A DNA stretch of 64,000 nt from Microvelia longipes (GCA_018340805.1 JACMZG010000008.1:14524989-14588988), one strand, 5' to 3'; positions 36,901-48,418 are shown, counted from the first letter of the stretch. Numbers and translations are program-made. The notes: generated by a model not told the origin, from the sequence alone.

Positions 36901-39900
36901 ATGAAAAATGACAATTCTAGTGAAAACTTTTGAGCGACTTAAATTCCCAATTTGGTAGTACGCCATGCATAGCTCAATGTAGCTTAGTTTCAACTTATAA
37001 ATAACCCTTTAAGAAGCAAGTATTGACCTAAAGAAAGACTTTGTATCACTGCAGTCTTTAATTGAATATTTTAGTATCAGTTTTAGTATTAAAGACATGT
37101 TAATTTTTAAAATACTGATGTGTAAAGTAATGATTTTTTGTAATACTATTTTTATTGTTTGCTCATACATTATTTTTCCAAATATAATTTGCTTTAATTT
37201 TACGAGTTAAAGTGTACAATTTTTTGCCAGAATTTCTTATCAAATAAATTTCAAAATTTATAAGAAAATAGTTTTTTTTTTGTAAAATTATAGTGTAATA
37301 AAAATTTTAAAAATATATTAATGAATAGAGGAAATTAATTTCTTGTTTTATACAGAAGTGAAACACTGCCAATTAATTGTATACAAATTATGAAAAGTGT
37401 TTGTAAGTTTTATTAAATTATAATATACATTATTAATTTATATTAATATATAAATCATATTTATAATTACAATTAGTTTTTTTTATTTTTTTGAAGGAAT
37501 TATAAATAAATTGTATAAAAATTGAAAAAAATGACATTTGGAAAAATATAAAAATTAAATTAATACCCTTACATATTAAATAGTCAGTCGGTATTTTAAG
37601 ACAATAAAAATTATGAAGAAGTAAATCATTTTATACCTAAAATATTAATAATTTTGGAAGAGAAATTCAATTTTATTTTGTCAAAAATTGAATTGTTTGT
37701 AAAGTTTGTTTAAATAAGAAAAACAATTTTGATGAAACAATTTTTTATATAATGATTAAAAATATAGTTTATGTACAATATGTCCAAAATTAGTTATTGA
37801 ATTTGGGAATAACCTTTATGAAAATCATATTGAGTGATAAGAAACGTCAAAATTAGTGATAAGTTGGTGTTGAACAATTTTTAAATGAAATGGTTAAAAT
37901 TATTACTCCATCCATAAAATAACATCTAAAATAATCTTAGTTTGTTCTAGTTTTTTTAACTGCTAGAACTCTAATCTTTTATTACCAATAGTTTAAAACT
38001 TTGAAAAGTTAAGATAAGTTTTAACTGCTAACACATTTTTGTATGTATTTATTGGACTGTAAAATTGCTATTCTGTTTTAATCATTTCATTAAATTAGAA
38101 TTTCTCAAATTCAATAATTAAAAATAAACAATAGACATTAAATAAATATTGTTGCCTAGGGAGTAAGAAATTTAACACTTAAAAAAAAAATATTACATAT
38201 TATACAAATTATATAATTATCTTTTATATACAAAACAAATATATATTATAAATATTATTTAAAAAGTATAAATAAAATATAATAATTATAGGAATTAAAA
38301 ATAAAAAAGTATTGCTTGCCTTGAATTAAGAAGTGAATAGTTTGTAAACAAATAAAAATATTTTGATATTGTAAAAAAATAAAGCAATATACTTATATAT
38401 AAATATATAATGTATTTGTGAATGTCATTGTGAAACAAAAAAAAGTTATTAACTTTGTATCTGTTAACTTTAAATATTGATTAACTTGTAAGTTCAATTT
38501 TTTGCTACAATTGAGTTATGTTTTACAGTTAAGTTGTTTTGAAAATAATTAAAAAATATTTTGTTCCTAAATAAATTTTTGAATGATTGAAAACAAACAT
38601 ATTTCAGAGTATATCTTACAAAAGGCTTGTTTTATGAGGAGATTGGTAATGAAAATGTAGTAACAAAAAATGTATATTTTTTATTATAGCCAGCCATTGT
38701 GATAAGCTTAAATCCATCATATAAGCTCAGGTTGAAGTTTGAGTCAATAATAGTAAACTTTTACAATTTTTTTAGCTGATGGTTACCAAAAAGTTACATT
38801 AAAAGCTCTGAGCAGATAAAATTTGTTAATACTCATTAGCTTAGCTCAGAAATAAGGGTTTGGAGTATTATCTCAACTAATTAACCATGTTATATGCACT
38901 TCAGGATGCTTTTTTATTTTACTGAGTTGATAAAAAATATAAACAAGTCTTCCTTTTTCCACTGATTGTTTAAACTATTTTTGATTAAAAACAAAAGAAA
39001 ATATTTTTTAAACATTTTATAATTAATAATTTCCTGAATGATTATCCTACCAGGAAATTTAATTAATAATTTTTGTGTTGTATATTTTTTTTTCTTTTAA
39101 GACTATTACTTAGTTTGCGTTTAGTTCATAAGATTTTTTCTGTTTGTACATCTTTAAATTATAATTTTAGGAATTAAATGAATATTTATATTGTGACATG
39201 AAAAATGAGGAGAAAAAGTGAATGACTTTTTGGTCCCTAAAACAAAACAAGTGTCATATTGTCTATTTTAATGTGAATAATTACCAGTTTACAGTATAAT
39301 ATTGTCTTTTTTATTACTTCATACCTTGACAAAAATACTAAGACAGTTCTCAATGTCTGGAAAAATTGTTATGCTAGATTGTCGGCGATTTGATGCTTAA
39401 CCTGTGAATCTAACCAGTGTTCTTAGTGGAGACATTTCGACCCTACTGGTCATAATCATTCATAGTTAAAAAGAAGAAAGTAAAAAAAATATTTTCCTTG
39501 AAAACGGAGGCGACTCTTTTTTGCCTTTATGCTCCCCTTGTGGAGGGGGGGGGGGGTTCACTGGTGGTCTAAGTAGGGATATCACCCGAACAACAAAACA
39601 TATTTTTCGAATTTGTGTTAGTTTCCATGATTGCAATAATTTTATCCCATTAGTGCCAACTATATCCCATCAATTATATAACAAAATATATTTTATATAT
39701 GTGTCATAAATATCCACTAATGGACAAAGATCATAAGAAACAAAAATCAGCGAGATATGAATAAAATCGTTCTTAGATAGCACCGTAGTTGACAAGGATT
39801 ACTATAGGATTAATATATTTTTTTAAAAATTTATTAAGTTATACAATTTAAAATTCTTAACAAAATATAATGCACCGATACGTATATTTAATATAAACTA

Positions 39901-40379
39901 AGTTGGAACCAATTTTTTTAAGTTAAAGGAGTAATCCCCCGATTTTTTTAGTTCTTTTATAACTAGACTGGATTCAAATTTAGCTGGGAAAGGACATTGC
40001 ACACAGAGGTACCCTAGTACCATTCTCTGAATCCAACGCCGGCCAACCCAGTCTAGGTTTATGTAATTTCCTTTGGCTCTAGTGCAAATGAGTTGTTTCG
40101 TCTAATGCAATCCTAGTTCAACATTTCTGTTTTCTTCAGCTCATGTAAAGAAAATTTCTGAGGGACAGTGAAAGAATCAGCAAAATACTGGTCCTATGGA
40201 TCGGGTACTAGATTTACTGGAGCCTGTGGTCCTACAAATAATGTAAGGTATTAGGAATGCTGTGCCTAGAACTGGAAAACGCTTTCTAGTGATTTGCAGA
40301 ACTTTGTTTTTTAGAGGCCTGTAAAAGTGATTGATGTAGACTAATTTTGGGGATGCCAATCTCAATCTCTAAGACAAAA
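33947..40379 (+). other. Tet 3' UTR and A+T-rich intergenic sequence
   Basis: No coding signal. AATAAA signals occur early (near 34126 and 34452) and repeatedly later, so the poly(A) site cannot be chosen from sequence. Base composition stays T/A-rich and repeat-poor to about 39400, unlike the transposon-dense DNA after it, which would fit a long 3' UTR. A poly-G run lies at 39542-39556. Confidence 0.5.
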
Positions 40380-40883
40380 AAGGCTTAGAGATAGAGATGT
40401 TAAAAACCAAACCACGCAAATCAAAAAACAAACCATGTGTGGGAAGCCGAAAATCATGATTTATTTTAACCTACTGAAGGAGGTTTCAATGAGGTTTAAC
40501 AGAGCCCCTGACAGCATAGAGATATATACTAGAGAAGGCATAGCCTATCTCAATAAGTGGAAAGGCCTGAAACATCTTTTTGGGGCTTTGTGTAACCTCA
40601 TTGGAACCTCCTTCAAGAGTGAGTTAAGGTTGTAATAAATCAACTGTTTCTGGCTTCCCGCACATTATCTGTGTCTATACATATTTTAAAGTTCTTTAAT
40701 ATATGTTACTTAAAATTTGTTGTTTATTTGATAAAGTAAATCGAAGGTAATCAGGTTATTTATTGGATGTTTCAAAATTCAACCAATAGGGCCTCTCTAG
40801 TAATAATATCTCGATGCCTGAGAGCCCCAAAATGATGTTTCATTTTGAGATAGGCTATGCCCCCTCTAGTATATACCTCTATG
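40380..40883. mobile_element. Self-nested family C MITEs
   Basis: A forward copy (40514-40816) starts CATAGAGATATATACTAGAG and ends ATATCTCGATG. It sits inside a reversed copy: left half 40380-40513 (GGAGGTTTCAATGAGG, CAGAGCCCCTGACAG) and right half 40817-40883 (CCTGAGAGCCCCAAAA to CCTCTATG). The 8 bp before and after the inner copy are CCTGACAG and CCTGAGAG, a one-mismatch target duplication. The 8-bp size suggests the hAT superfamily. No ORF. Confidence 0.8.
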
Positions 40884-41217
40884 AGTCAAACAGCTTTCGT
40901 GTTTTCAATGGAAAATAAATGTAAATTGTGTTTACGGTATTATGCTTCTTCTATATTAGTATTATTCTAAGTAGAAACCAAGAGAATATTGCAAAGAGAC
41001 TAACACTAGCCTCTAATGACTATATTAGTCTCTTAGTAGCGGAGAGAATAGTAAGCTTGTCGCTTAAAATCGGTAAGACTTGTGTATTTCAGATGTAAAA
41101 GGAAAACTCGAGTGCACAATATTCATGTTGATTATTAGATATTTGTTATGACTAACCAAGTAGAAAAACTGCTATACTAACTCATTTAAAAAATCAGACA
41201 TGCGCGATCAGCTGTCT

Positions 41218-41365
41218 GTAAAAAAAATAGTTCAAAAATAATAACTGCGCATGAGCCGTCTAGGATTTACCTGTTTGTTTTTAATTTTATTGGCAACACT
41301 GATAATATAAGGTGTTCATTTTACTTTTTATCGTGTTTTTTACTGTAATATGTTCGTGTTGATTT
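41218..41365 (+). repeat. Segment matching the composite-element cargo
   Basis: Shares ATAACTGCGCATG, TTTTATTGGCAAC.CTGATAA and TCGTGTTTT.TACT in the same order with the reverse complement of 42875-43020. It is either another copy of a repeat or the local source of that cargo. Confidence 0.7.
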
Positions 41366-41649
41366 AAAAATGTTGTATTGATTTCTGTAAAGTAATTGTT
41401 TAAATAATTTAGTCAAAGAAAAAAAATAACTTGTACAGGTAATAATAATAAACATATCACATGTTTATTTAAGATTTTGAAAAATATACTGACGAAGATT
41501 TTTGCCTGAAAGTATAACATAAAATTACGTTTACTATGATCATAATCAAAAATTTTAGGTTAGAGTTGATAAATTATCAATAACAATAATTAATATTTGA
41601 AGGGAAAACACTTATTACTCGCAAAAATTTAAAAAGCAAATAATGCACG

Positions 41650-41890
41650 TGAAAAAAATCAGGTACAGGGTACTTGGGTAACTTCGGAATCGCTTCTCTT
41701 TTTCTCAGAATGTCATGATAATTCAAATCGATCCTAACGATATTTTAGTGGGTTAACCAATGTCTAGGATATTATAATTTCGGACTCGCATCGCTCGTTC
41801 TCAGAATTTCTTATATACCGAAGCATAGGGTGTTATTACTTAAGTCTCGCCATGCTTGACTTCAGAATTATCATGCATCCAAATATATAG
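41650..41890 (-). repeat. Dispersed repeat family A, fragment
   Basis: AAAAAAATCAGGTACAGGGTAC, shortened here to AATCAGGTACAGGGTAC, is followed by several variants of CGGACTCGCATCGCTCGTTCTCAGAAT, a low-copy tandem of the TTCGCTCGTCCTCAGAAT signature of this family (41690, 41785, 41850). No 5S-like module here. Confidence 0.55.
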
Positions 41891-42323
41891 GTGTTATGTG
41901 TTAGGTTACTTAAAGCTTACTAAAGTAATACTGTAGATTCAAACAAATAATACAGGTAATGCTAGTATATTATATCCATAAATGCATTATTGTGATCATA
42001 CTTGGCTTCCTAGTTTTGTATTGGTATAAACTACAAGTTGTATGGATACAAAAAATAAAAAAATGTTATGTTATAGACTGTCAAAGTTTAAGTATCAAAA
42101 GTTAATATTTTCAAAATGGCGACCAATATCAAAATAGAATTTTGCAGATCGATTGACCATTTATCGATCTACGTTTCTGTTAAATTTAAACTCCATCGAT
42201 TTCTTTACTCTCAGCACTCAGCAAATAGTTCATTGTTTATTGAGCTTTGCATAATTTTACATTCATTATTATTTCTCAATATGCTCAAATCAGCCTATGG
42301 CTGACTTGAAGGTCCTAAAAAGG

Positions 42324-43460
42324 CATAGAGATATTATTAATAGAGAGGCCCCTATCATCAAAAAGTAACCCGAACAACACTCATGTGTATTAATATGATA
42401 AAATGAACATTAAAAACACAACTTATATAATAAAACGTTTTTAATTGGAAACAAAACCCGAACAATGCGAGAAAAGCTGACAATGATTGATGTGTTATAA
42501 ACTTAACTTAATCTTAGAGGAGGTTTCAATGAGATTACACACAGAGCCCCTGAGAGCATAGAGATATATACTAGAGGGGGCATAGCCTATCTTAATACAT
42601 TGAGAGGCCTGAAACATTTTTAGTGGGGCTCTCAGGGGCTCTGTGTAACCTCATTGAACCTCCTCCAAGAGGGAGTTAAGGTTATAATTAATCAATTGTT
42701 TTCGGCTTTCCCGCAGATTGTTTGTGTGTGATTTGTATTTTAAACATTCTACTATATAATTTATTGTTTTTTTGTCTGTTTATTTGATGATAATGATAAT
42801 CGAATGTGGTCAGGTTACTTTTTCGATGTTTCAAAATTCAACCAATAGGGCCCCTCTAGTAATATATCTCTATGCACGTACATATCAAAGTAAGAAAACA
42901 CGATTAAAAGTAAAACCTAAGAGTAAAACTCACTTAATGTTATCAGGTTGCCAATAAAACTAAGTAAAAAAACCTAAAATCCTAAGAGGCGCATGCGCAG
43001 TTATTCCAATTTTTGATATTTTTTGAATTTTTACACAGGTTTTTTACATAGGTTATAGCATAGAGATATATACTAGAGGGAGCATAGCCTATCTTAATAC
43101 ATTGAGAGGCCTGAAACATTTTTAGTGGGGCTCTCAGGGGCTCTGTGTAACCTCATTGAAACCTTCTCCAAGAGGGAGTTGAGGTTATAATTAATCAATT
43201 GTTTTGGGCTTCCCACAGATTTTGTTGTGTTGTGATTTGTATTTTAAACATTCTACTATATAATTTACTGTTTTTTTTGTTCTGTTTATTTGATGATAAT
43301 GATAATCGAATGTGGTCAGGTTACTTTTTCGATGTTTCAAAATTCAACCAATAGGGCCCCTCTAGTAATATATCTCTATGCCTGAGAGCCCCAAAAAGAT
43401 GTTTCAGGCCTCTTTAACGTATTAAGGTAGGCTATACCCCCTCTAGTATATATCTCTATG
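42324..43460. mobile_element. Composite family C element carrying a 184-bp cargo
   Basis: Layout: reversed outer copy left half 42324-42558; complete forward copy 42559-42874; 184-bp unrelated segment 42875-43058; second complete forward copy 43059-43380; reversed outer copy right half 43381-43460. The 8 bp before the first inner copy and after the second are both CCTGAGAG, so the 822-bp unit copy-cargo-copy appears to have inserted as one piece, analogous to a composite transposon. Both inner copies start CATAGAGATATATACTAGAG and end AATATATCTCTATG. No transposase is encoded. Confidence 0.8.
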
Positions 43461-44339
43461 TAAAAAGGTCCTTATTTGTATAAACCAGTCCAGAGCCCAC
43501 ACGACAACTTTAAGTGACCAAAAAGACGAAAAAACGGTGGTTAGTTACCGGGCAACTTAAAATATCACAACTAACTAAATTTGCTAAAATCACACAACTC
43601 TAAATAACTATTCGTCACCTATTACCGTAGGTATGAGGAAAAGTACTGTACCAACCTAACCAGGGTGATGTGATGATTCGGCTCAAATCATTCCTGGTCT
43701 CATGGACCAGGAATGATTAACATATTCAATATTTGATATATTCATAACACAAGAGTCAAAGGAAAAGAAGTCAATTGATTACATGAATTTAGGTCCTTTA
43801 AGGCCTCCATTGTTTATGCTTGGACCTTTGAAGGTCCCAAACGGAAGGCTAGGGGCCTTTAACATTCTTAATCAGGCCCCTAGAGCAGTACAAAAGGACC
43901 CTAAAGATTAAACATAAAATATTTTTGATAAACAAATCATTTAAATGAATAAACGTAAGTTTTACTCAAGTTTATTTTATACTTACTTAGTTATTTTATT
44001 TACTTAAGTTTATTTTAATCTATTTAAATAAAATAATGATTTAATATAATATTATATATTAATAATTGATTTAATATTATTAATATGAAAATAAAATTAA
44101 ATAAATTAAGTTAAGCTTGCTATAATCATTGATACAAGTCTAGTTAAAAGTAGACCCCTAGAGATGTAGGTTTGGGCCTTTTTAGGTCAAACCCTCCTCG
44201 GGCCTTTTTGGCTCAGTCCCCACTGAACCTTAAGCTCTAACACCCTTGATATTTGGTTACCTAACAACTCTGAGGCGAGCGGAGCTAAGTAACACCACCA
44301 TAGGCTATTAAAAGTCATAACATTTTAAGGACGTGCGAA
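43461..44339. other. Non-coding, nothing assigned
   Basis: Contains a local cluster of GGCCTTT/AAAGGCC motifs (43800-43890, 44170-44215) and the short inverted pair around 43690-43720 (TCATTCCTGG / CCAGGAATGA). No gene or transposon boundary was defined. Confidence 0.45.
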
Positions 44340-44600
44340 GCGAGTCCGAAGAAATAACACATAGACTTTGGATAACTACTTTAGTTATAGTCACTTTAGT
44401 TAGTTGTCACCCTTCCCCCAGAAAAATTATAAAAAGTTAGATTGACCCGCACTGCAAATTAGTAAAAATTAAATGGTTATTTCATAAAACCTCAATTTTC
44501 ATAAAAATAACTTTATTTTTTTTAAGATATTAAATGTGAATTATAAGGAAAGGTACCGAGGTACCCTGTACCCGATTTTTTAAAAATATTTTACAAAGTA
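44340..44600 (+). repeat. Family A end fragments with direct repeat unit 1
   Basis: GTGCGAAGCGAGTCCGAAG and GGTACCCTGTACCCGATTTTTT are family A end motifs. Between them, 44411-44545 is a direct repeat found again almost unchanged at 45301-45434 (CCCTTCCCCCAGAAAAATTA start). Confidence 0.6.
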
Positions 44601-45038
44601 AATCCCATCAATAACACATACGTGTATAAAAGAGCCAAGTCTAGCGTAAAAAGTTGTGAGATAGAATAAGCTAAGTCGTAGGTTCCTAATAATGCTTGTA
44701 AATATATGAGTCCTGGCGGTTTACTTGGTAGCTTGGCCAGTACGCAGCTCAAGGTAGTGTGGTACTTAACATCTTGTAGAGAGTGTAGACATACACTATA
44801 ATAATATATCTAGCCTATTTAATACGCTTATAATGCATTTCTGTGTGTGCTGTGTAATGGCCAAGTCACAAAGTGAAACCGCCAAGCCTTCATATCTTCC
44901 TTTTTTACTAATCTTCATAGGTTCCCAATAATGCTTGTAAATACAAGCATTATTGGAACCTACAACTTGGCTTATTCAATGATCTCACAACTTTTTACGC
45001 TGAGTTTTTTTTGACGCCATGAGTGTGTGATGGGATTT
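44600..45038. mobile_element. Foldback MITE, family D copy 1
   Basis: Long terminal inverted repeats: left AAATCCCATCAATAACACAT and AAGTCTAGCGTAAAAAGTTG pair with right-end ATCTCACAACTTTTTACGC and TGATGGGATTT. The right arm holds a further near-perfect hairpin (44920-44963, AATAATGCTTGTA / TACAAGCATTATT). It resembles 61261-61603. No ORF. Confidence 0.75.
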
Positions 45039-45300
45039 AATTCCTTTTGTAAGTTTGAACATGATTCCTTACAGAAATACGCCAAGAAATATTATTAAAT
45101 TATTAATTAACTTACAGCATATAACGCCACTTTATATTACTAACAGTTCCATTTTCTTTAATTAAAACAATAGATAAATTGCGTAAAAATATTTTGTTAT
45201 GTTCTGTCCAAATAAAACTCTCAATGGACATGGACACATCATGGTGTGCTCCATGGGTGTCTGCAGGTAAGGGGGGGTGGTCAAACGGGTCACTTGACAT

Positions 45301-45434
45301 CCCTTCCCCCAGAAAAATTATAAAAAGTTAGATTGACCCGCACTGCAAATTAGTAAAAATTAATGGTTATTTCATAAAACCTCATTTTTTCATAAAAATA
45401 ACTTAATTTTTTAAGATATTAAATGTGAATTATA
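45301..45434 (+). repeat. Direct repeat unit 2
   Basis: Nearly identical to 44411-44545 with only a few indels in A/T runs. The two copies lie about 890 bp apart in direct orientation and bracket the foldback element. Too short and lacking TG..CA ends for a typical LTR pair, so a recent segmental or transposon-borne duplication is more likely. Confidence 0.8.
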
Positions 45435-45479
45435 ATTTAACTAGTAATGCGTTGCATCAGGAACTCACGTCAAAAGAAT

Positions 45480-45800
45480 ACACCAAATACAGTTAATTAC
45501 CAAAAGGCTCGCTTCGCTGGCTAGAAAAAAAAACAAGAATAGCTTGGCTTTTAAAAGGTTATAGAGAGTCGTTTGCTTCGCTCCCTAGATTGCTATAATT
45601 ATATTCATGGATATAAAAAAAGAGATTCGCTTCGCCCACTAGACTGCTATATGTCTGTATGTATGTCAATATATGCAAAAAGACTTGTCTCGCTCGTAAA
45701 ATTTCTAAAATATGAAATAAGGTACATTAAAGAGGGACACTTAGATTGCTACACTAAGGACACTAGATTGAGGCACAATTGATGGCTATTAATATTTATG
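45480..45800. repeat. TTCGCTTCGCTCCCTAGATTGCTA-type degenerate repeats
   Basis: A series of loosely repeated units of roughly 55-70 bp, each with GATTCGCTTCGCYC and CTAGATTGCTATA. It looks like an expanded version of the CTTCGCTCG signature of family A. The open frame at 45573-45782 is a by-product. Confidence 0.5.
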
Positions 45801-45959
45801 AAAATTCAAAGCTCTCTAGATTACTGTGACTATATATGCATATAGGGCTTACTTGCAAGATTGCTAAAATATACAATTAGGATAATTAATTAGGCCTTAC
45901 TACGTTTGCTAAATTGCTATAAATATATAAGTGGATAAAGAGATTCGATTATAACGTCA

Positions 45960-46385
45960 TAATGAAACAGCAACAATTTGAAGAAATCATAAAACACGAT
46001 CAATTTGAGATTTGGCACGCATAGCCATGTATAAGGCTAACATAAGTGCCAAGTTTCATTTTATTATCAGCATTAATTAAATTTTATAAAATGATTTGTG
46101 TACGTTTAATTCGTTTTCGTACTTTTATCCATAATTTTTTGTATCATAAAAGTTAAGCAGCATCGAGCGTGGTCATTGCCTAGATGGGTGACCGCTAGGT
46201 ATTCCAAGCGTTCACCCAACCAGGTTTAGTAAATACATCCGTTTCATTAAACGGATGTATTTACTATCTGAGGGCGAGCGAAGCGAGTTCGGAGAAGTGT
46301 TGACAATATATATTTAATGACTATATATTCTGAGGACGAGTGAAGCAAGTCCGAAGTAGGGAGGATGGGCGTAATGAATCCAATG
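45960..46385 (+). mobile_element. Family A element with 5S-rRNA-like module
   Basis: At 46151-46200 AGTTAAGCAGCATCGAGCGT and TAGATGGGTGACCGCTAGG match the internal control region of eukaryotic 5S rRNA genes (box A and box C), but the 5' third of 5S is absent, so it is not a 5S gene. It is followed by an inverted CATCCGTTTCATTAAACGGATG and GGGCGAGCGAAGCGAGTTCGG. Copies on the minus strand at 50638-50692 and 53061-53105 make this a dispersed, SINE3-like module. Confidence 0.6.
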
Positions 46386-46404
46386 TGACCAGGAACTAGT
46401 TACC

Positions 46405-46470
46405 CCGTACTAATGTTTTTAATATATCAAAATTCAAAAATAGGGTCTCGCCAGTAAAATAATATCTATG
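46405..46470 (+). mobile_element. Family C MITE, right-end fragment
   Basis: GTTACCCCGTACTAATGTTT, CAAAATTCAAAAATAGGGTC and GTAAAATAATATCTATGG follow the order of the last 75 bp of intact family C copies. The rest of the element is missing. Confidence 0.55.
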
Positions 46471-46923
46471 GAAATGGGAGTCCGAGAGGCTCTTATGATT
46501 ACGTAACCTTGATATACGGAACCCGCAACACAGGTAAGGACGGGGTCCCAAAATAAAGGTACTCTCTCTAATAAACAAATAATTTATTTTTGTAAACATT
46601 ACATACCACCGATATACAATTAAAATTTTAGATTCAGATTCATAAAATGTGGTTAGTATAAACAAAATTAATCAACTCAAGCTGTGGTTGGGAATAAATC
46701 TGGCACTGGTCAGTTTCAATGCAACACTAGTGCGCCACAATTTAATATGCACGAGTTATACAACTGCAAAGGATGAAATAATATTTATAGCTATATAGTA
46801 TTATTGTTAGGCTAGATATCTGTGTGTTAGTAAGGTCTTAGGTACAGAGCTGCAACCAATCATAAACTCTGATTTGATACCTTCCCCTACTACTATATCC
46901 CAGTTCAACTTACCCGCTAGACT

Positions 46924-46958
46924 TCAGTCACCGTCTACCGGTCGTTCGCGCTAGACGT
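46924..46958 (+). promoter_or_regulatory. Inr + DPE core promoter
   Basis: TCAGTC at 46924-46929 fits the arthropod initiator TCAKTY with A+1 at 46926. AGACGT at 46953-46958 fits the downstream promoter element RGWYVT at exactly +28 to +33. The +18 to +24 stretch (CGTTCGC) partly resembles the MTE/bridge region. No TATA box lies 25-30 bp upstream. The patch is clearly GC-richer than its surroundings. It could drive a host gene or belong to a non-LTR retroelement, many of which use Inr+DPE promoters. Confidence 0.5.
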
Positions 46959-47161
46959 AGTGTCTATATTTCACATTTTCGTACTTTTCAGTACGTACTC
47001 TTTTGTTACCTTGTTTACTAGTAACTATTCGCTTACTTATCTTAAGTTTTGTTTAATTTACTAACCCTTGTAGTAATTTAGTTGAAGTAATGCTTTCATT
47101 TAGATACTTTTGTTTATTTATTTGTTAACGAGTTCTTAATTTTGATCTTATTTCTGTGTAG

Positions 47162-47221
47162 GATATTTTGGTTGGATACAACAAATCGGAAGATCCAATC
47201 CGTCAACCATCTTTCGAAGAG
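47162..47221 (+). other. Candidate exon (5' UTR or lncRNA)
   Basis: 60 nt between TTATTTCTGTGTAG and GTAATT, or alternatively the end of one exon running from the start site at 46926. All three frames are open, so the sequence does not single out a coding frame; one reads DILVGYNKSEDPIRQPSFEE. No later exon was recognised in the window, although an acceptor-like TTATATTCATTTCAG precedes 63987 at the window's end. Confidence 0.3.
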
Positions 47222-47537
47222 GTAATTATTTGTTGATTCTAATTATTTTTTTCCATTAAATATTATTGGTTCATATTTGTATCTAAAACCGGTACATTGT
47301 TATTTTGAGAGTGAAAAAATTAAAACCCTTTCTGCTAAACCTTACTTTAAACAAATAATTAATAAATAAACCATAATTATAGTAACAAATATTTTATAAT
47401 TGCTTCATTAGAACTCAAAATTACCCTGCGCCGAAGTTTCTGTTTTGCGGACTTCATAGTCACTTAGTGCTTGCAAGTGAGAGTTTTATTTAAATTAGTC
47501 GTATAAATTACTTCATAAATAAGTGATCCTTCATTTC

Positions 47538-47854
47538 CATGGAGTTATATTACTACAGGGGGCACTCTCTATCTCAATGCATTTTTGAGAGGCTTCAAAT
47601 ATCTTTTTGGGGCATTGTGTAACCTCATTGAAACCTCCTCTTAGAGTGAGTTAAAGTTATGATAAATCAAGCTTTATCGGCTTTTTTATATTGTTTGTGT
47701 TTCGTTTTGTATTATATAAGTCACCGTTTTGTTGATTTGATTATAATAAGTTATGGAAATATAATGATGGCAAGTGTTCAGGTTAATCTTTTGATGTTTT
47801 TAAGTTCGACCAGTGTAGAAATATATCCAAGGTACCTCTAGAAATATATCCATG
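47538..47854 (+). mobile_element. Family C MITE, diverged full-length copy
   Basis: Starts CATGGAGTTATATTACTACA, contains TTTTTGGGGCATTGTGTAAC, TGAAACCTCCTCTTAGAGTG and TTCAGGTTAATCTTTTGATG in family order, ends AATATATCCATG. Target duplication not clear. Confidence 0.75.
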
Positions 47855-48119
47855 TTAATTTCAAACTTTATAATATTTATATTTTGAGTCAAAATGGAAT
47901 AATTTAATCGTAATTTTATTTGATCTTTCTGTAGGATTTAGACTCGAAGACAGGAATGTAAACATATAAATAAATGGGCGGGATAGGGGATTCAGGCTCA
48001 GAGGCTTTTTACTGATGCTTTTATGCTGTTTTGTTTTAATTATTATCATATCATAGTAATTATGCATATAACACTACAGTACTGGCGAGTATTATCTATC
48101 TGATGTTGTTCAAACCCAG

Positions 48120-48418
48120 TTTAAAAAATTGGGTACGGTTTACCTCGGAACATTTCCTCATCACATCGGATTCGCTGCGTTCATTTTCCCTGCTTCGCTC
48201 GTCTTCAGAATATTCAAGTCGTTAAATTTATACACTTAAAGCTACGATGATAACAAACACACGTACACACACATACAGATAGACAACTTTGAGAAAACTA
48301 CTAAGGAGGTCTTAAAAAGCCTAAAACAGATAATTCCGGTGTTATCCCAGTTTCAGATTTTTTGCAAACACAATACTTTTGCTTTATACTTACGGTTATA
48401 AATGAGGAAAAGTAAAAA
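48120..48418 (-). repeat. Family A, internally deleted copy
   Basis: Read on +, it opens AAAAAATTGGGTACGGTTTACC, shortened to AATTGGGTACGGTTTACC, has GCTTCGCTCGTCTTCAGAAT, then jumps to the far end (ACAGATAATTCCGGTGTTAT, CTTATACTTACGGTTATAAA, TGAGGAAAAGTAAAAA). About 450 bp present in the 52876 copy, including the 5S-like module, are missing. Confidence 0.65.

Noticed and set aside
44411..45434. A small LTR retrotransposon
   Set aside because: The 135-bp direct repeats lack TG..CA ends and the sequence between them has no coding region, primer-binding site or polypurine tract that I could see.
45573..45782. 69-codon open frame
   Set aside because: It lies wholly in degenerate CTTCGCTC repeats.
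46151..46200. A real 5S rRNA gene
   Set aside because: Only the box A to box C portion matches; the 5' and 3' ends that form helix I are missing and there are related copies in repeats.
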